A stretch of 64,000 bases of DNA from Chlorops oryzae (GCA_020466095.1 CM035808.1:75370110-75434109), one strand, 5' to 3'. Counted from the stretch's first letter, positions 53,691-64,000 are shown. Numbers and translations are program-made. The notes: generated from the sequence alone by a model not told the origin.

Positions 53691-54990
53691 AACAAAACGG
53701 CGGATCCAAAATTGGCAGACTGATTTCTTAAAAATTCTTTTATATTGTCAAAACTATGGGTAAGGGGATTTCCGGGGTCGCTGAGCGCAAAGCTGAACTC
53801 CTTTTTTTGAAAAACCAAAATATCGGTACGAAATAGCGGACTGATTTTTAAAAATGGCTTTATATGGTCAAAATGTTTTTTGTACTATTATGAATTTTTT
53901 GTTACTCATCCTCTTCCTACTCTGATAGTTCTATGTCCTGAATATTTTCGAATGTGTGGTCGGTATCAACATAATCATCATTACAATTATCATCATCATT
54001 AGCATGATCATCATCAAGGTCTATGCTGCCATACTGCATATCTGGTATTGTTGGAGCTTCCAATAACTCTCCGATTTCGGTCTTATATGAGAGTTCATTT
54101 CTTGTCTTTTGCTGAGTTTTTGATACAATATTGGCAATAATAGGCTGAAAACTGTCAATTGCTCTAAACTCCTAAACATATAACCGGGCTGTTATATGCT
54201 TACATGCCAAAATTTATAACGGAAACTCGAAAAAAGCACAATCATCACTGTTTTCATGTTCGTTTTCTGTCTTTGCATATAATACAGAGCGAGAGTGACA
54301 GTGCAAATATTCAAGAAACGAACGTGAAAACAGTGATGATTGTGCTTTTTCCCAGTTTTCGTTATAAATCTTTGACGAATAATTAATTTTTATACATAAT
54401 TTGAAACGCAATGAAACCACCATTATAACAAAATTTAAAAACAAAATTACAAAATATAATCAGGCTGTTATTTGCTTACATTTCAAACATTTTTGAACGA
54501 AAACTGTAAAAAAATTTATATTGAATAAACTTAAGAATGATTTCAAATAACTATGGAAGTGCTAGTTTTCTGAAACCGCATATTTTCCGTACTTTTTTTT
54601 AATAATCATGTTCCACAATTTGTAGTTCTTTGTACGATTTCAGTATAGGTATGGGTATTCGCCGGTATATTGGATTTGAGGAAACTTAAAAGCTGAAAAT
54701 GCATCGAAATTTATCAATCATGATCATGGAAAGTGTCGTAAATTTAATTCTAGCTCGAAAATTTTTAATTGCTTCTTGGTTACCTGCAAACCGCTCACAA
54801 AACAAAAGTACTTCTTTATTATCTTGCTTTGGTTCGGAACAAATCAAAATAGTTATTAAAATGACTCACCATGGAAAAGTTAAGAAAATTCAAACTTAGT
54901 GCGCTTTAAAAAATTCTACCAGTTCAAATATTTACACCCTATTAAAGGAAAAGATGCCTTAACCAATTCTTAAAAGGGTGGCCTGCTCCC
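53691..54990. other. Insertion within the second env
   Basis: AT-rich 1.3 kb that does not fit env. It includes an acidic coding fragment on the minus strand (about 54175-53925; SIDLDDDHANDDDNC and DIELSE before TAG) and the palindrome at 54211-54372. The block GGCTGTTATATGCTTACAT recurs near 54465. It may be a decayed DNA transposon. Confidence 0.5.
54211..54372. repeat. Palindrome with about 65-bp arms
   Basis: AAAGCACAATCATCACTGTT at 54234 is mirrored by AACAGTGATGATTGTGCTTT at 54329. The outer parts (TTTATAACGGAAACTCG against AGTTTTCGTTATAAA) also pair. The loop is about 45 bp. Confidence 0.8.
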
Positions 54991-54995
54991 TTTTG

Positions 54996-55925
54996 TCAAG
55001 TCTCATAAAGTCCGAAAATGGATTTTTCTTCCTCGAATAAGTACGTCTGGTTTCCCCTTTCCACTATTGATTCTATCTCCTCATCTACCTGCATTCCCCT
55101 ACTATTTTGTATTTGGACTATTGTTATTTCCGTAAACTCTTCTGTATCCGCAGGCACCTCTGTAACGAAAATTAGCAGATCGTTGCGCAGAAGGCCTACA
55201 CCTAGAGCCGTGCATTTGCGTTTTTCGAAATCAATATTGTACTCCTCCACTTCGTTTTTGGAGAACATCGTCGAGTGTATTATGCCGGTCCTGGCCGCAG
55301 CGGTGTTTTGCTGAATGGGGTCTACCTGTGTACGCAACACCTGGATCTTCAGCAGCAGTCTTAGCGCCAGCTCATCCGCTATATTCTCTCTCGCAGTCCG
55401 TGAGTTTATGTTTGCCTTTTGGTATGCTTGTATAAGCTGACTCATATTTGCTAATGCTTCGTTGAAATCATTATTTATTTTAAATTGGTGGTTACCGTTT
55501 TCAATGAGGCGATGGTTATTATCTTCCACCGTGACTAGGTGTGCCTCGACATTCTGCCGACCATTTTTATCCATGGTGCCGAACAGCCACTTGAAACAGG
55601 ACCCCACGATATCAAAAGGGCTCCTTTTTGATCGAAAGAACGTATGCAACATGGAATAAATGTCGTCGTTCTGTGCTGTAAGCAGACCATCGTAGAGGGT
55701 GCTATTAAGAGCCATTTTTGTGTCCGAGAAGATCTGTAACAAATCCCAAATTGCTGCGGGATCAACTTGATGCAGGACGTAATCGAAACCGGTGACTATT
55801 TTCACCTTGCCGATGTTAATTTCCGCAAAACCAGCCTCCGTTTCTATTTTGTCTAGGTACAGTTGTTGGTGGGCGTATGATGACAGCCAGAGAAGTGAAA
55901 ATAGTATGTAATGCTGGGAATGCTG
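54996..55925 (-). pseudogene. env: env N-terminal part with splice acceptor and signal peptide
   Basis: On the minus strand CCTATTTTTTCTTTCCAG (ending at 55926) is an excellent 3' splice site. From 55925 an open frame follows: a hydrophobic leader (ILFSLLWLSSYA, a likely signal peptide), then the ectodomain with a dibasic cleavage motif (RSKR) at about residue 61 after 55805. A fusion-peptide-like stretch with LFGTMD and a long helical region follow. No ATG lies between the acceptor and the leader, as in gypsy-type env, where the start comes from an upstream exon. It is open to 54996, where foreign sequence follows. It is related to the env at 13522-14323. Confidence 0.8.
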
Positions 55926-56073
55926 GAAAGAAAAAATAGGAATTGACCTTCTCGTACGGGCGCTTGGCGCTCATAGGTATGTTGACCAATTTAATGCAAT
56001 ACCAATTTTTCCATGGCCCCCATTAAATTCTCTATTTTCTAGATCAATTCCTCTACGTTCTACGGTTTGGGTG
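55926..56073 (-). other. Intron end and pol-env junction of the second env element
   Basis: Sequence before the env acceptor. The upstream pol of this element has been cut off by the insertion of the element at 56074. Confidence 0.45.
56070..56073 (+). other. Target site duplication GGTG (left)
   Basis: GGTG before the LTR at 56074 is repeated at 62964-62967 after the second LTR. Confidence 0.85.
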
Positions 56074-56761
56074 TGTTGTGATTCAACACTTGACTCACGA
56101 GCATTTAACATTTTACCGTTGGTCACCTCAAAAGTGCAGCATTACGAAACAGCAACAAACTCATGAGCAAGTTAAACGTCCAGCCCAAGCAACGCACAAC
56201 AACAACAACAGCAAATCGTAAGCCAACGTCGTAAGCGAATTTCCATATTCAAGGAAATTCGAGAATAAGAACAATTGGAACACCTGTTTGGGTTTAGAAC
56301 GCAAGTCGGCAAATTGAAGCCGAGCAAAACAACAACAACAGCAAATTGATGGTACACGCAGGTCAATTCTACAACTACGCAATATTCGACTAGCATTGAT
56401 TGGGAAATCGACTATGCAGCATCGACACTTTTGTATTATAAAAGCCAATGATCGAGAATAAGAAAGACATACTCAGCGAGAAGCAGTTTGCGAGATCCCA
56501 ACTCTTACGTATGTACTCACCAGTGGCAACAGCGGAAGAGTGTGGATCTTAGTGTTTCAAAATGTAGGGATTTGGGGAAGTTAATCCAGTAGTTGCTAGC
56601 AGTTTTTGTTTTAAGGTATTAAATTGTAAATAGGTAATAAGGACTTTAACTCAATAAAAGATTTCAAAATAATCTATTTGGTGTCCTTTCACTTTATTTA
56701 TTCACACTAAAGTATTTAGACGGTGTATTCAATCGGGAATACAGCAGCAAATACTTTAACA
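56074..56761 (+). repeat. 5' LTR
   Basis: TGTTGTGATTCAACACTTGA to ACTTTAACA. Contains TATAAAAG at 56437-56444 and the polyadenylation signal AATAAA at 56653-56658. CAACAACAACA tracts occur twice. Confidence 0.92.
56437..56444 (+). promoter_or_regulatory. LTR TATA box
   Basis: TATAAAAG, also present in the 3' LTR at 62640-62647. With AATAAA 210 bp downstream, this gives a standard U3-R-U5 layout. Confidence 0.7.
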
Positions 56762-56777
56762 TTGGCGTAGCCGGTAT
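56762..56777 (+). other. Primer-binding site (tRNA-Ser-like)
   Basis: TTGGCGTAGCCGGTAT directly after the 5' LTR; the big element has TTGGCGCAGCCGGTA in the same place. Confidence 0.8.
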
Positions 56778-57519
56778 TCGACTGACTTTCAGTTGGAGAC
56801 GAACCAAGGCTCAAAACTTTTAAAAGAGTATACTTAAAGGATTTTGTAGTGTGACATACGAAAACACGAGTTAAGCCGAAGCGGAACCTTGCAGATTTTA
56901 AAAAGGTGGTTATCATCATCCGAAGAAGCAAAACTCAAATTCATAAGTCATACGGCAGAAACAAATAAGATAGCTCAGACCAGGTCAAAATTGACAAGAG
57001 ACGTTTTTAAACGTAACTTGCCGATTTTTCTTCAAAAAGTTTTAATCGTTGTAGTAAGAAAAATACATCTGTACGGTAGAAAGTGTGGAATAACGAATGC
57101 AAAGCTAACACGGAACCTTGCAGGTTTTAAAAAAGTGGTTATTATCAACCGAATTAGCAAAAGCTCGTGTCCACAAGATCTACCGGCTCAGACGTTAAGA
57201 AAAATTTTTTTTTCTCGCAAATTGCCATTTTCCAAACAATTATTGGAAAGAGTCACAAATTAATACCTTGGGAAAGTGAAAAGTAAAAATCCACGGTAGC
57301 AGAAAATCACGGAAGGAAGAATCAACATACAGCAGCCAACTATAAAAAGGGTGAGTACAAAAAATTTAAAACATTATTTTATCGCAGAGTCCTTTTTGTT
57401 TTGAAATGTTTTTATGCGGATTTGTGCCTCATTCATATATAAAAAAGCAAAAATTTTTGAAGCAACCGCTTAAGAAAATCTTCATTTAAAATCAGATCAC
57501 CCTAAAGTCTATAGTAACG
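56778..57519 (+). other. Leader with internal duplication
   Basis: CGGAACCTTGCAGATTTTAA (about 56880) and CGGAACCTTGCAGGTTTTAA (about 57110) begin two related blocks about 231 bp apart. A 124-codon frame (56889-57263) crosses both but has no recognisable domain. Confidence 0.6.
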
Positions 57520-58704
57520 ATGGCAAATCAACTTCAAGCCGATGAAGTAATGAAGAAGGTTGCAAACCTAGTACCATGTTTTTCTGGCCAAGACCACCCA
57601 GAATTAAAATGTCAAGTAGAAAAATTTATTACAGGTTTAGATTTGCTAAAAAGCATAGCACAAAATATGGATTCGCAGGATAAAATAAAATGTGTAAAAC
57701 AAAGGCTATCAGGATTAGCTTACATAAAGGCTAGCCAGAACAGTTTTAATAGTATAGATGAACTTGGGGATTTTATAAAGAAAAATTTCTTAAAACATAG
57801 AAGTTTAGAAGCGATTAGATTTGAGATTGAAAGCGCTGCTGAATTTTCACATGAAATAGCGTCAACATTTGGGGAAAGGATAGAGTCCTTGCTAAAAGAA
57901 GCCAAACAATTGATTAGGGAGTCATGGAATGCATCTGAGGCAGTATCAGCACTTAGCGAGTACCAAAAACTGGCTAAAAATTAATTCATTTTCGGAGTAA
58001 AGGGTCAGTATTTGCAACTCCGTCTAGAAGGACATAGGGATAAGCCTCTCTCGTTTTTGATTAAAATAGCAGAAGACTCAGAAAACATTTATGCGGAAAA
58101 TAGAAATTTAAATCAATTTTTTAACAATTCGCAAACAATTATTTGCTCTTTTTGTATTGTGGCGGGCCATACGCGAGATATTTGCCAGCAGAGGAGAAAT
58201 ACCCCTTACTGCATTATTTGCCTTGAATATGGCCATGAGCAAAATGCAAATGGCAGTGAGAATAGAACAGAGCCAGGATTTGACCCATTAACCTGCGCGT
58301 ATTGTGGGAAAGAAGGTCATTTAGAAATTAAATGTTTTGCCAGGCTTAGAAATCTATATTGCCATATATGTCAAATGAAAGGCCACGAAAGTAACAAATT
58401 TTGTAAAAGTTGGCAAGATGAAAATTATATGAAAGAAATTCAACTCCTGAATATAGCACCATCTAGAAGAGACGCAATTGAAAACAGGAAAGAAAATTTT
58501 AATCAAAATCAGTCCTACAATCATCAATTTTCACCACATGCTGGTTCGAATAGTTTCATAAATGATTTTTCTTAAAATAGCCGCGGTGATATTCAATGCT
58601 ACAAATGTTCTCAAGTTGGGCACACAGCGAGATTTTGTAATATCCAACAAGAAAACAAAAATAAAAACCAGGGAAACACCCAGCGGCCCGGTCAAGGCCA
58701 GTAG
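57520..58704 (+). pseudogene. gag: Gag (capsid and CCHC knuckles) with two stops
   Basis: ATG 57520 opens the capsid part (DEVMKKVANLVPCFSGQ, SALSEYQKLAKN). TAA at 57982 interrupts it, the same frame continues through four knuckles (CSFCIVAGHTRDIC, CIICLEYGHEQNANG with the last Cys lost, CAYCGKEGHLEIKC, CHICQMKGHESNKFC), then TAA at 58573, then a fifth knuckle CYKCSQVGHTARFC, and the natural end TAG at 58702. It is the same arrangement as the big element's Gag without the coiled-coil module. Between 57520 and 58704 no frameshift is needed. Confidence 0.85.
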
Positions 58705-58735
58705 ACCGGAATGCCAAATTAAAATGCACAGTTAA

Positions 58736-59510
58736 GAGGCCAAACCTATTTAAAATTGAAGAAGGAGTAAAAGCTGAGAAAAAAATTTTTAGCCATGAAA
58801 AGACTGGTATAGAATTGAAAGATTTATATTTAAACAAAATATTCTTTGATGAACAAGGCGAATATTTTAAGAACCCCATTAGAATAGACAGCAATAAGGA
58901 AATTGCATTGAAATATAAAGTATTAGAACGAAGAAGAGTGCACTTAAGCGAACCAATAGAAACCAAGTTTTATCAAATAAATAGTACCGCCGAAAGAACA
59001 GTAGATTAAGGGGAAAATAGTAAGGATAATGTGACAAAGTTAGTTACTCATTGCCAAAAGTACAGTAGTAATATCGAAACTGTAGAGCCGGTGTCAGACG
59101 ACACGTTTATAGTGCTTCCATGCGGACAGGCTATAATGAAAAAATTACATTGTTAGTGGACACAGGTTCAGATACAAGTTTGATTACACTAGAAGCGTTT
59201 GGTGGGTAAACTGAGAGTATTGGAAAAGAAAAGAGACAACAGGAGAAATTTTTTAACAGACATGAGAAGGGGAAGCATTCCAGAATTAATAATATTAATA
59301 AAGATATCTCTTTCTGCAACAATGATAGACAAATTGTATCACTACCATTTCTTGTTTCCAACTTTAGTAATAGGATTTGTACTGAGGAGACAGTCACGAT
59401 CCAAGCTAATGAAGCAAGAGTAGAAGAAATTTGTGCAAAAAGATTGTCAGGAGAGTTAGTAGTGCATAAAAAAGATATTATGCCAGCTTTGATAAGAAAA
59501 TAGCCCAAGA
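58736..59510 (+). pseudogene. Pol start and aspartic protease remnant
   Basis: 58736-59008 is a charged spacer (LNKIFFDEQGEYF). The protease active site LLVDTGSDTSLITLEAF is readable at about 59150-59200, with frame changes on both sides. The flap and tail (KDISFCNNDRQIVSLPFLV; KDIMPALIRK) follow to TAG at 59501. Confidence 0.75.
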
Positions 59511-59539
59511 TTATTGGCGGAAAAGGAGTTTTACCTATT

Positions 59540-60037
59540 TTGAAAATCAGTGAGGTTGAAGTGAATAAAGAGTCACGTAGTGAAGAAGATTATAAGCTCG
59601 ACGAAGAAGTCGATAGAAATCGTTATGGAAATTTATTGAAGAAGAAAGATGATGTTTTATTTAAAGAAGAAAATTTAAAGAAAGACTTTAAAGACAACCC
59701 ACTGAGTAGGCCACACAATTCCGCAGTAAAGGCACTAGATTTATCTTGGTCGGGATATCAAGAAAGAGTTAAAAGTTATGAAGCGAACGATTTAATTGAA
59801 AAAATGTCACCTATCTTCAATAATCAAAGAGTTATTAGAGAAGTATTCAAGAAGTTCTTTAATAAAGTAAAAGCGACCTATATTAGTTTTGTTAAAACAG
59901 TTTTTGTCATACAAAAAATTTTAGAATGGAAAGGCGTGAACCGCCACATAAAGTCATATATGAGCGATGGTGAAATTTCAGTTTTTAAAACGAATCCTTT
60001 AGACAAAATATTCGCATACAATTTTAAAGTGGCTTAA
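59540..60037 (+). pseudogene. Protease linker joined to degenerate integrase start
   Basis: 166 codons, Lys/Glu-rich. The first half matches the protease-RT linker position. The last third (VIQKILEWKGVNRHIKSYM, LDKIFAYNFKVA) lines up with the big element's integrase zinc-finger segment (RIRKQFKWEGMQRQVKNYI; FDKVYMDIVG), with the Cys ligands lost. The RT and RNase H that should lie between are gone, which marks the internal deletion. Confidence 0.6.
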
Positions 60038-61842
60038 ACAGTTACTCAACGTAAATTATCAATCGAAAAACACAGATTTCATCACGTAAAGTGAGGTCTA
60101 ACCGTTTTCAAACTTAATTATGACAAGTATTTTCTTTTTAACATCGCTTAAGGCGATGTATAAATAAGAATTTCCTAGCGAAACATTTTAAAAACCCAGA
60201 AATCTGGTAAACTATTTTAAAGACACACAGTCACGCATATTTAGAGCAAGCCCCGGTATTCGTTTTGATTTAAATAAAATCTTTGAAATTAAAAGCATTA
60301 ATAAGCAGAAAATAAAATCAAAAGAATTGAGCAATCAAATTCGTCAATGCATAAGCTCAATGACGCAACGCATTATGACAATTAAAACCAAACCAAAAGA
60401 ACGAAAAGTAAAAAGTATAGCAAAACAGTAGGGACTCGAGCACAGTAATTTGTATATTTGTTGATTTTCAAGAGAAGCTTAGGCACAAGACGACGCTCAG
60501 TGGAAATAAAACTGGCGATGACTGTAAACAATTTGGTCCGACCAGAAGAACAAGAAGGGAAGAATAATAACAAAAGAGAAAATAAGTTGGTACGTATAAA
60601 CAACCATATACAGATATTTATTAAATATTTGTATATACTATCAGCCCTATTCTAAATGAATATTCCCCGGGAAATATTTAGAATCAGGCTGTATATTTGT
60701 ATATGTCAAAAACAAAAAAAAATTTTTTTATTAAAATCAATACCTTGAAAAGATAGGTATTTTTGTTACATAACACATCCTTTGTTAAAAAAAATATATA
60801 TAGAAAAATATTTTATATAAAAACGCATCTCAATATAAAGAAAAATAAAAAATAATAAGTATGGAACAGTTAACAAAAAAAAATAAAAAAAAATTAGAAA
60901 AGAAAAATTTTGAAAAAATTGAAGAGTAAAAAAAAATAAATAAATAAATAAATAAATAAATAAAAAGAGAAAGAGAAAAAAATGTTTTATTAAAAATGTA
61001 TACGAAAAAAAAAAAATGTCAAAAATGAACGTATCAACGTAAAATATGATAGTTTGGTTGATCCATATTTGAATAAGAAATCGAATAATAATAACTAAGT
61101 AAAGTATGCGGAAAAGAATTATCTTAAAAAAAAAACAATTTTGCACACAAAGTTTAAAAATAAAACAAATTAAAAATTAAATGAATCTATATATATAAAG
61201 GAAATGTATTTCTAAAATTTCGCAAATTTATAGCAGATTGCAACCTTCCTTAAGGAGGGATCGATTAAAACAACAACTACTAATGAAAAATCTAAAGAAT
61301 TTGAAACTGATTAAAATTAGTTTAATGATGAATGAAGGATTTTTGAAAAACAAAGCAAACTTGTAAGCAGAAAAGAAATCTTGAAATTGAAATTTTAAGT
61401 GATTATGTATTGATAGAATTTGAGAATTTCAAAGTTCGAAATTAAGGAGTATAAAGTTTATACTATAAATAAACTATTCTGCCATTCGATTAGAAAGTTT
61501 TACGAATTGAGAAAAAGAAACAAGAAAAAAATAAACAATTTTAATAAGATTTGAAAAGTAACAGTTTGTAAAAGCAGTTGATTGATTTTAATAACTTTTG
61601 AAGTAGAGTTAAGAAATAATAATTTTATCGAAACAAGCAACACTAAGATCGAACAACTCAAATAAGCAGTACATCAGCAGTACATCTTTTCCTAAGATTA
61701 CACAAAACGATCATCAACACACCGGAGCACCTAGAAGTGGCATGCAACGACATTTACAACGACTTCTTTAAAAAGGGGGAGGGAATGCTCAGAGCCGTTC
61801 AGCAACTTCAACACGTAACGTCGCGATGCTCGCGACTCCTTT
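60038..61842 (+). other. AT-rich 3' internal region
   Basis: About 1.8 kb without recognisable genes. Long A-rich runs near 60840-61160 create phenylalanine-rich frames on the minus strand that are composition artefacts. (AAAT)n occurs at 60937-60963. Confidence 0.6.
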
Positions 61843-61856
61843 AAAAGGGGAAGGGA
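61843..61856 (+). other. Polypurine tract
   Basis: AAAAGGGGAAGGGA directly before the 3' LTR. A similar AAAAGGGGGAGGGA-like stretch lies at 61772-61785, 80 bp upstream. Confidence 0.85.
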
Positions 61857-62963
61857 TGTTGTGAGTCAACACTTGACTCACGAGCATTTAACATTTTACC
61901 GTTGGTCACCTCAAAAGTGCAGCATTACGAAACAGCAACAAACTCATGAGCAAGTTAAACGTCCAGCCCAAGCAACGCACAACAACAACAACAGCAAATC
62001 GTAAGCCAACGTCGTAAGCGAATTTCCATATACAAGGAAATTCGAGAATAAAGGCTTGTTCAGACGCTACGTGTTTCAGCTCTCATTCGTGTTTCGGGGC
62101 CGAAACAAGAACCAAACACTTGTTTCGCCATACACATTTTGACATCCGAAACACTTTAAAACTACGTGTTTCAGATCGAAACAAGTAGCGAAACAAGTAA
62201 AAATTGCTATCATCCCTAATTTAATCGATTGTTATCGGGAAAAAAAGTAAAGAGCAAAAGAAAAATTACTATACATGCGATCTAAATTCATTCACATTTC
62301 TCTTCCACTTTCAAAGCGAGCAAGAATGGCTATTGCAAAACATTTTGAAAAACAAATAAGACGAAAAAGAGGAAAACGAAACACGAATGACTACGTCTGA
62401 ACGAGTAGTTTCGCATTCGTGTTTCACGAAACGAAACGCATGTTTCGGAGGTCCGTCTGAACAAGCCTTAAGAACAATTGGAACACCTGTTTGGGTTTAG
62501 AACGCAAGTCAGCAAATTGAAGTCGAGCACAACAACAACAACAGCAAATTGATGGTACACGCAGGTCAATTCTACAACAACGCAATATTCGACTAGCATT
62601 GATTGGGAAATCGACTATGCGGCATCGACACTTTTGTATTATAAAAGCCAATGATCGAGAATGAGAAAGACACACTCAGCGAGAAGCAGTTTGCGAGATC
62701 CCAACTCTTACGTATGTACTCACCAGTGGCAACAGCGGAAGAGTGTGGATCTTAGTGTTTCAAAATGTAGGGATTTAGGGAAGTTAATCCAGTAGTTGGT
62801 AGGAGTTTTTTTATTAAGGTATTAAATTGTGAATAGGTAATAAGGACTTTAACTCAATAAAAGATTCGAAAATAATCTATTTTTTGTCCTTTCACTTTAC
62901 TTATTCACACTAAAGTAATTAGACGGTGTATTCAATCGCAAATACAGCGGAAAATACTTAACA
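61857..62963 (+). repeat. 3' LTR, interrupted by a MITE
   Basis: TGTTGTGAGTCAACACTTGA to ACTTAACA. Without the MITE and its extra TAA it is 687 bp and aligns with the 5' LTR throughout. Confidence 0.92.
62052..62468. mobile_element. Harbinger-like MITE with TAA duplication
   Basis: 417 bp bounded by AGGCTTGTTCAGACG and its exact inverse CGTCTGAACAAGCCT, flanked by TAA on both sides (62049-62051, 62469-62471). The 5' LTR shows the empty site with a single TAA. It carries further inverted TTTCG/CGAAA-rich sequence and no ORF. A 3-bp TWA duplication is characteristic of PIF/Harbinger. Confidence 0.9.
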
Positions 62964-62967
62964 GGTG

Positions 62968-63249
62968 AGATAATTGTGTCTGTTATGTATATACATTTTA
63001 ACATTATTTTTTTTGCTTGTTTGTTAATTAAAGTATATATTTTTACTTTTGAACTGCATTTTTTTATTAGTCTATGATAATATTGGGACTCATGCAGCTT
63101 CGCACAGTGTGGCAAATGAGAAATTTTTTCACACAACTATCAAAATTTATATGAAAGTTAACGACGGGAAAAGTTGCGAAGGCATTTGCGAAGCTGCATG
63201 AGTACCACTTGTATATATTTTTACTTTTAATCTATGATTTTTATACAAT
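62968..63249. other. No recognisable gene
   Basis: AT-rich. GAAGCTGCATGAGTACCACT at 63188 is an inverse near-copy of ATGCAGCTTCGCACAG region at 63089-63105, so a small hairpin element may lie at 63080-63210. Confidence 0.45.
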
Positions 63250-63660
63250 TAAAAAAATACGAAGGAGACGCCTAGGTGTGCAAACCCTTTCACTGCCTCC
63301 CCGCCGAGTACAACGACGAAGTAGAGCTCGCCCAGCTCGTACTGTGGCTCGTTGATTTCGACGGCCACGCCCTTGAATATGGCCACAAGGGAGCCGCCTA
63401 GCTCCTACCATGCGTCACGCCGTTCGCTGCGCCTCCTGTGCCGTGCCATTCTCCAGTCCCTGGCCTCCTCGATCAGGTTGTGGGCCCTCTACAGCTTTTT
63501 CGCTCCCCATGGGTACAGCTGTTCGGTACTTCGACTGCGGGGTAACCACCTGCAACGTTTTGGCCATGGTTCGCGTTTTACCCTCGACAGTACCAACCCA
63601 ACGCGTCCATGTACCGTTCTTTTGGTACAATTGTACACTGTTTATGCAATTTTAGAGAGT
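63250..63660 (-). pseudogene. Degenerate coding remnant, unknown
   Basis: A GC-rich island. On the minus strand one frame reads ELGGSLVAIFKGVAVEINE and GELYFVVVLGGEAVKGF, preceded by NLIEEARDWRMARHRRR, separated by TAG. This looks like former coding sequence, possibly the upstream part of the LINE-like ORF next to it. No domain recognised. Confidence 0.4.
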
Positions 63661-63782
63661 AGCAGTCATTAAGCTTTTGCTTTGAAACTTATCCCTTCGT
63701 CATACACTAACGTCCTCTGTTTGAGTCTCACAATATATTTTACATGACCCTTGTCGCCCTTTCCGAAGTATACAATCATATT

Positions 63783-63998
63783 TCACTCCCTTAAGCTAAC
63801 CCCTACCATTCCGGCCAGGAATTGGATGACCTCCCTACGGTCCTTATAATAGATCCCGGACCCCACTAGATATTCGTCGATGAGGTGGCTCCCCCAAAAC
63901 GATATACGCTTGTATTGTGCGTGGTTTTCTAAACGATCGTGTATACACTTCCTACACACTCGGTTGCGATAACGGCCGCCCTGAATATTTTCTGTCAC
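63783..63998 (-). pseudogene. LINE ORF2 C-terminus-like fragment
   Basis: 71 residues, open to the window end. CRKCIHDRLENHAQYKRISF, WGSHLIDEYL and VIQFLAGMV resemble the zinc-containing C-terminal tail of LOA/R1-type LINE proteins (Cys/His, then R-x-x-x-W-G-S, then an F-rich end). Family placement is tentative. Confidence 0.45.
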
Positions 63999-64000
63999 CT

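Larger units (their letters stand above)
56074..62963 (+). mobile_element. Gypsy element with intact LTRs, RT deleted
   Basis: LTRs of 688 bp (56074-56761) and 687 bp plus a 420-bp MITE insertion (61857-62963), a Ser-type primer site, a polypurine tract and a GGTG target duplication. Gag is related to that of the big element (4424-24155). Protease leads directly into a degenerate integrase zinc-finger region; RT, RNase H, integrase core and env are absent. The LTRs are about 96% identical by eye. Confidence 0.92.

Noticed and set aside
60766..61146. Minus-strand Phe/Leu/Ile-rich membrane-like ORF
   Set aside because: Composition artefact of long A-rich runs; no start context and no relatives in the other gypsy copy.
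63352..63672. Plus-strand GC-rich ORFs (106 and 81 codons)
   Set aside because: The minus strand of the same island gives a more protein-like reading next to a minus-strand LINE tail.

Overview
The window is eukaryotic, intronic or intergenic heterochromatin-like DNA, almost certainly from a higher fly (brachyceran Diptera). The evidence is the set of transposon families: Ty3/gypsy elements of the errantivirus-like and mdg3-like types with tRNA-Ser-like and tRNA-Leu-like primer sites, Bel/Pao, jockey-, R1- and LOA-like LINEs, mariner, hAT and Harbinger-like MITEs. The species cannot be named from sequence alone. There are no operons, rRNA genes, tRNA genes or CRISPR arrays. Nearly every long ORF is transposon protein, and most are broken.

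Layout. 1-1340 is a heptanucleotide (TATTATT)n satellite. 1981-2758 holds a possible two-exon gene on the minus strand and 2893-3863 a hAT remnant. 4424-24155 is one very large minus-strand, env-bearing gypsy element. Its LTRs, primer-binding site and polypurine tract can all be placed, and it was inserted into an older repeat (family F). Its order in the minus direction is 5' LTR (23358-24155), leader carrying a foldback MITE, gag with a coiled coil and five CCHC knuckles, protease, RT, RNase H, integrase, an unexplained 2 kb with an antisense ORF, env, a Ulp1/C48-like peptidase ORF, and the 3' LTR (4424-5225). A complete mdg3-like element (8156-13517, plus strand, TAAT target duplication) sits inside env.

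24156-29990 holds family F repeats, a tRNA-derived SINE split by an R1-clade LINE end (15-bp target duplication), a MITE, another LINE end and two inverted LTR remnants. 30000-36938 is a decayed plus-strand Bel/Pao element interrupted by a 1.35 kb foldback element. 37588-42886 is a minus-strand jockey-type LINE with a poly(A) tail, itself split by a 1.2 kb TIR element. 42889-47583 is built around a 0.76 kb inverted duplication of a gypsy pol segment, with Bel/Pao LTR and integrase pieces between the arms. A mariner copy (47625-48527) and a minus-strand Bel gag (48538-49557) follow. 50365-51420 holds a LINE end and an LTR end.

52207-52611 encodes a small, intact, unrecognised membrane protein. 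53098-55925 is a second env gene with a clear splice acceptor. 56074-62963 is a relative of the big gypsy element, with both LTRs and a GGTG target duplication but no RT. One of its LTRs carries a 417-bp Harbinger-like MITE. The window ends in LINE-like remnants.

The most unusual points are the Ulp1-like peptidase ORF downstream of env, the coiled-coil/poly-proline/five-knuckle Gag in an env-bearing element, the RT-less but LTR-intact relative, and the dense nesting in both orientations that recalls piRNA-cluster loci. All coordinates of decayed pieces are read by eye and can be off by tens of bases.
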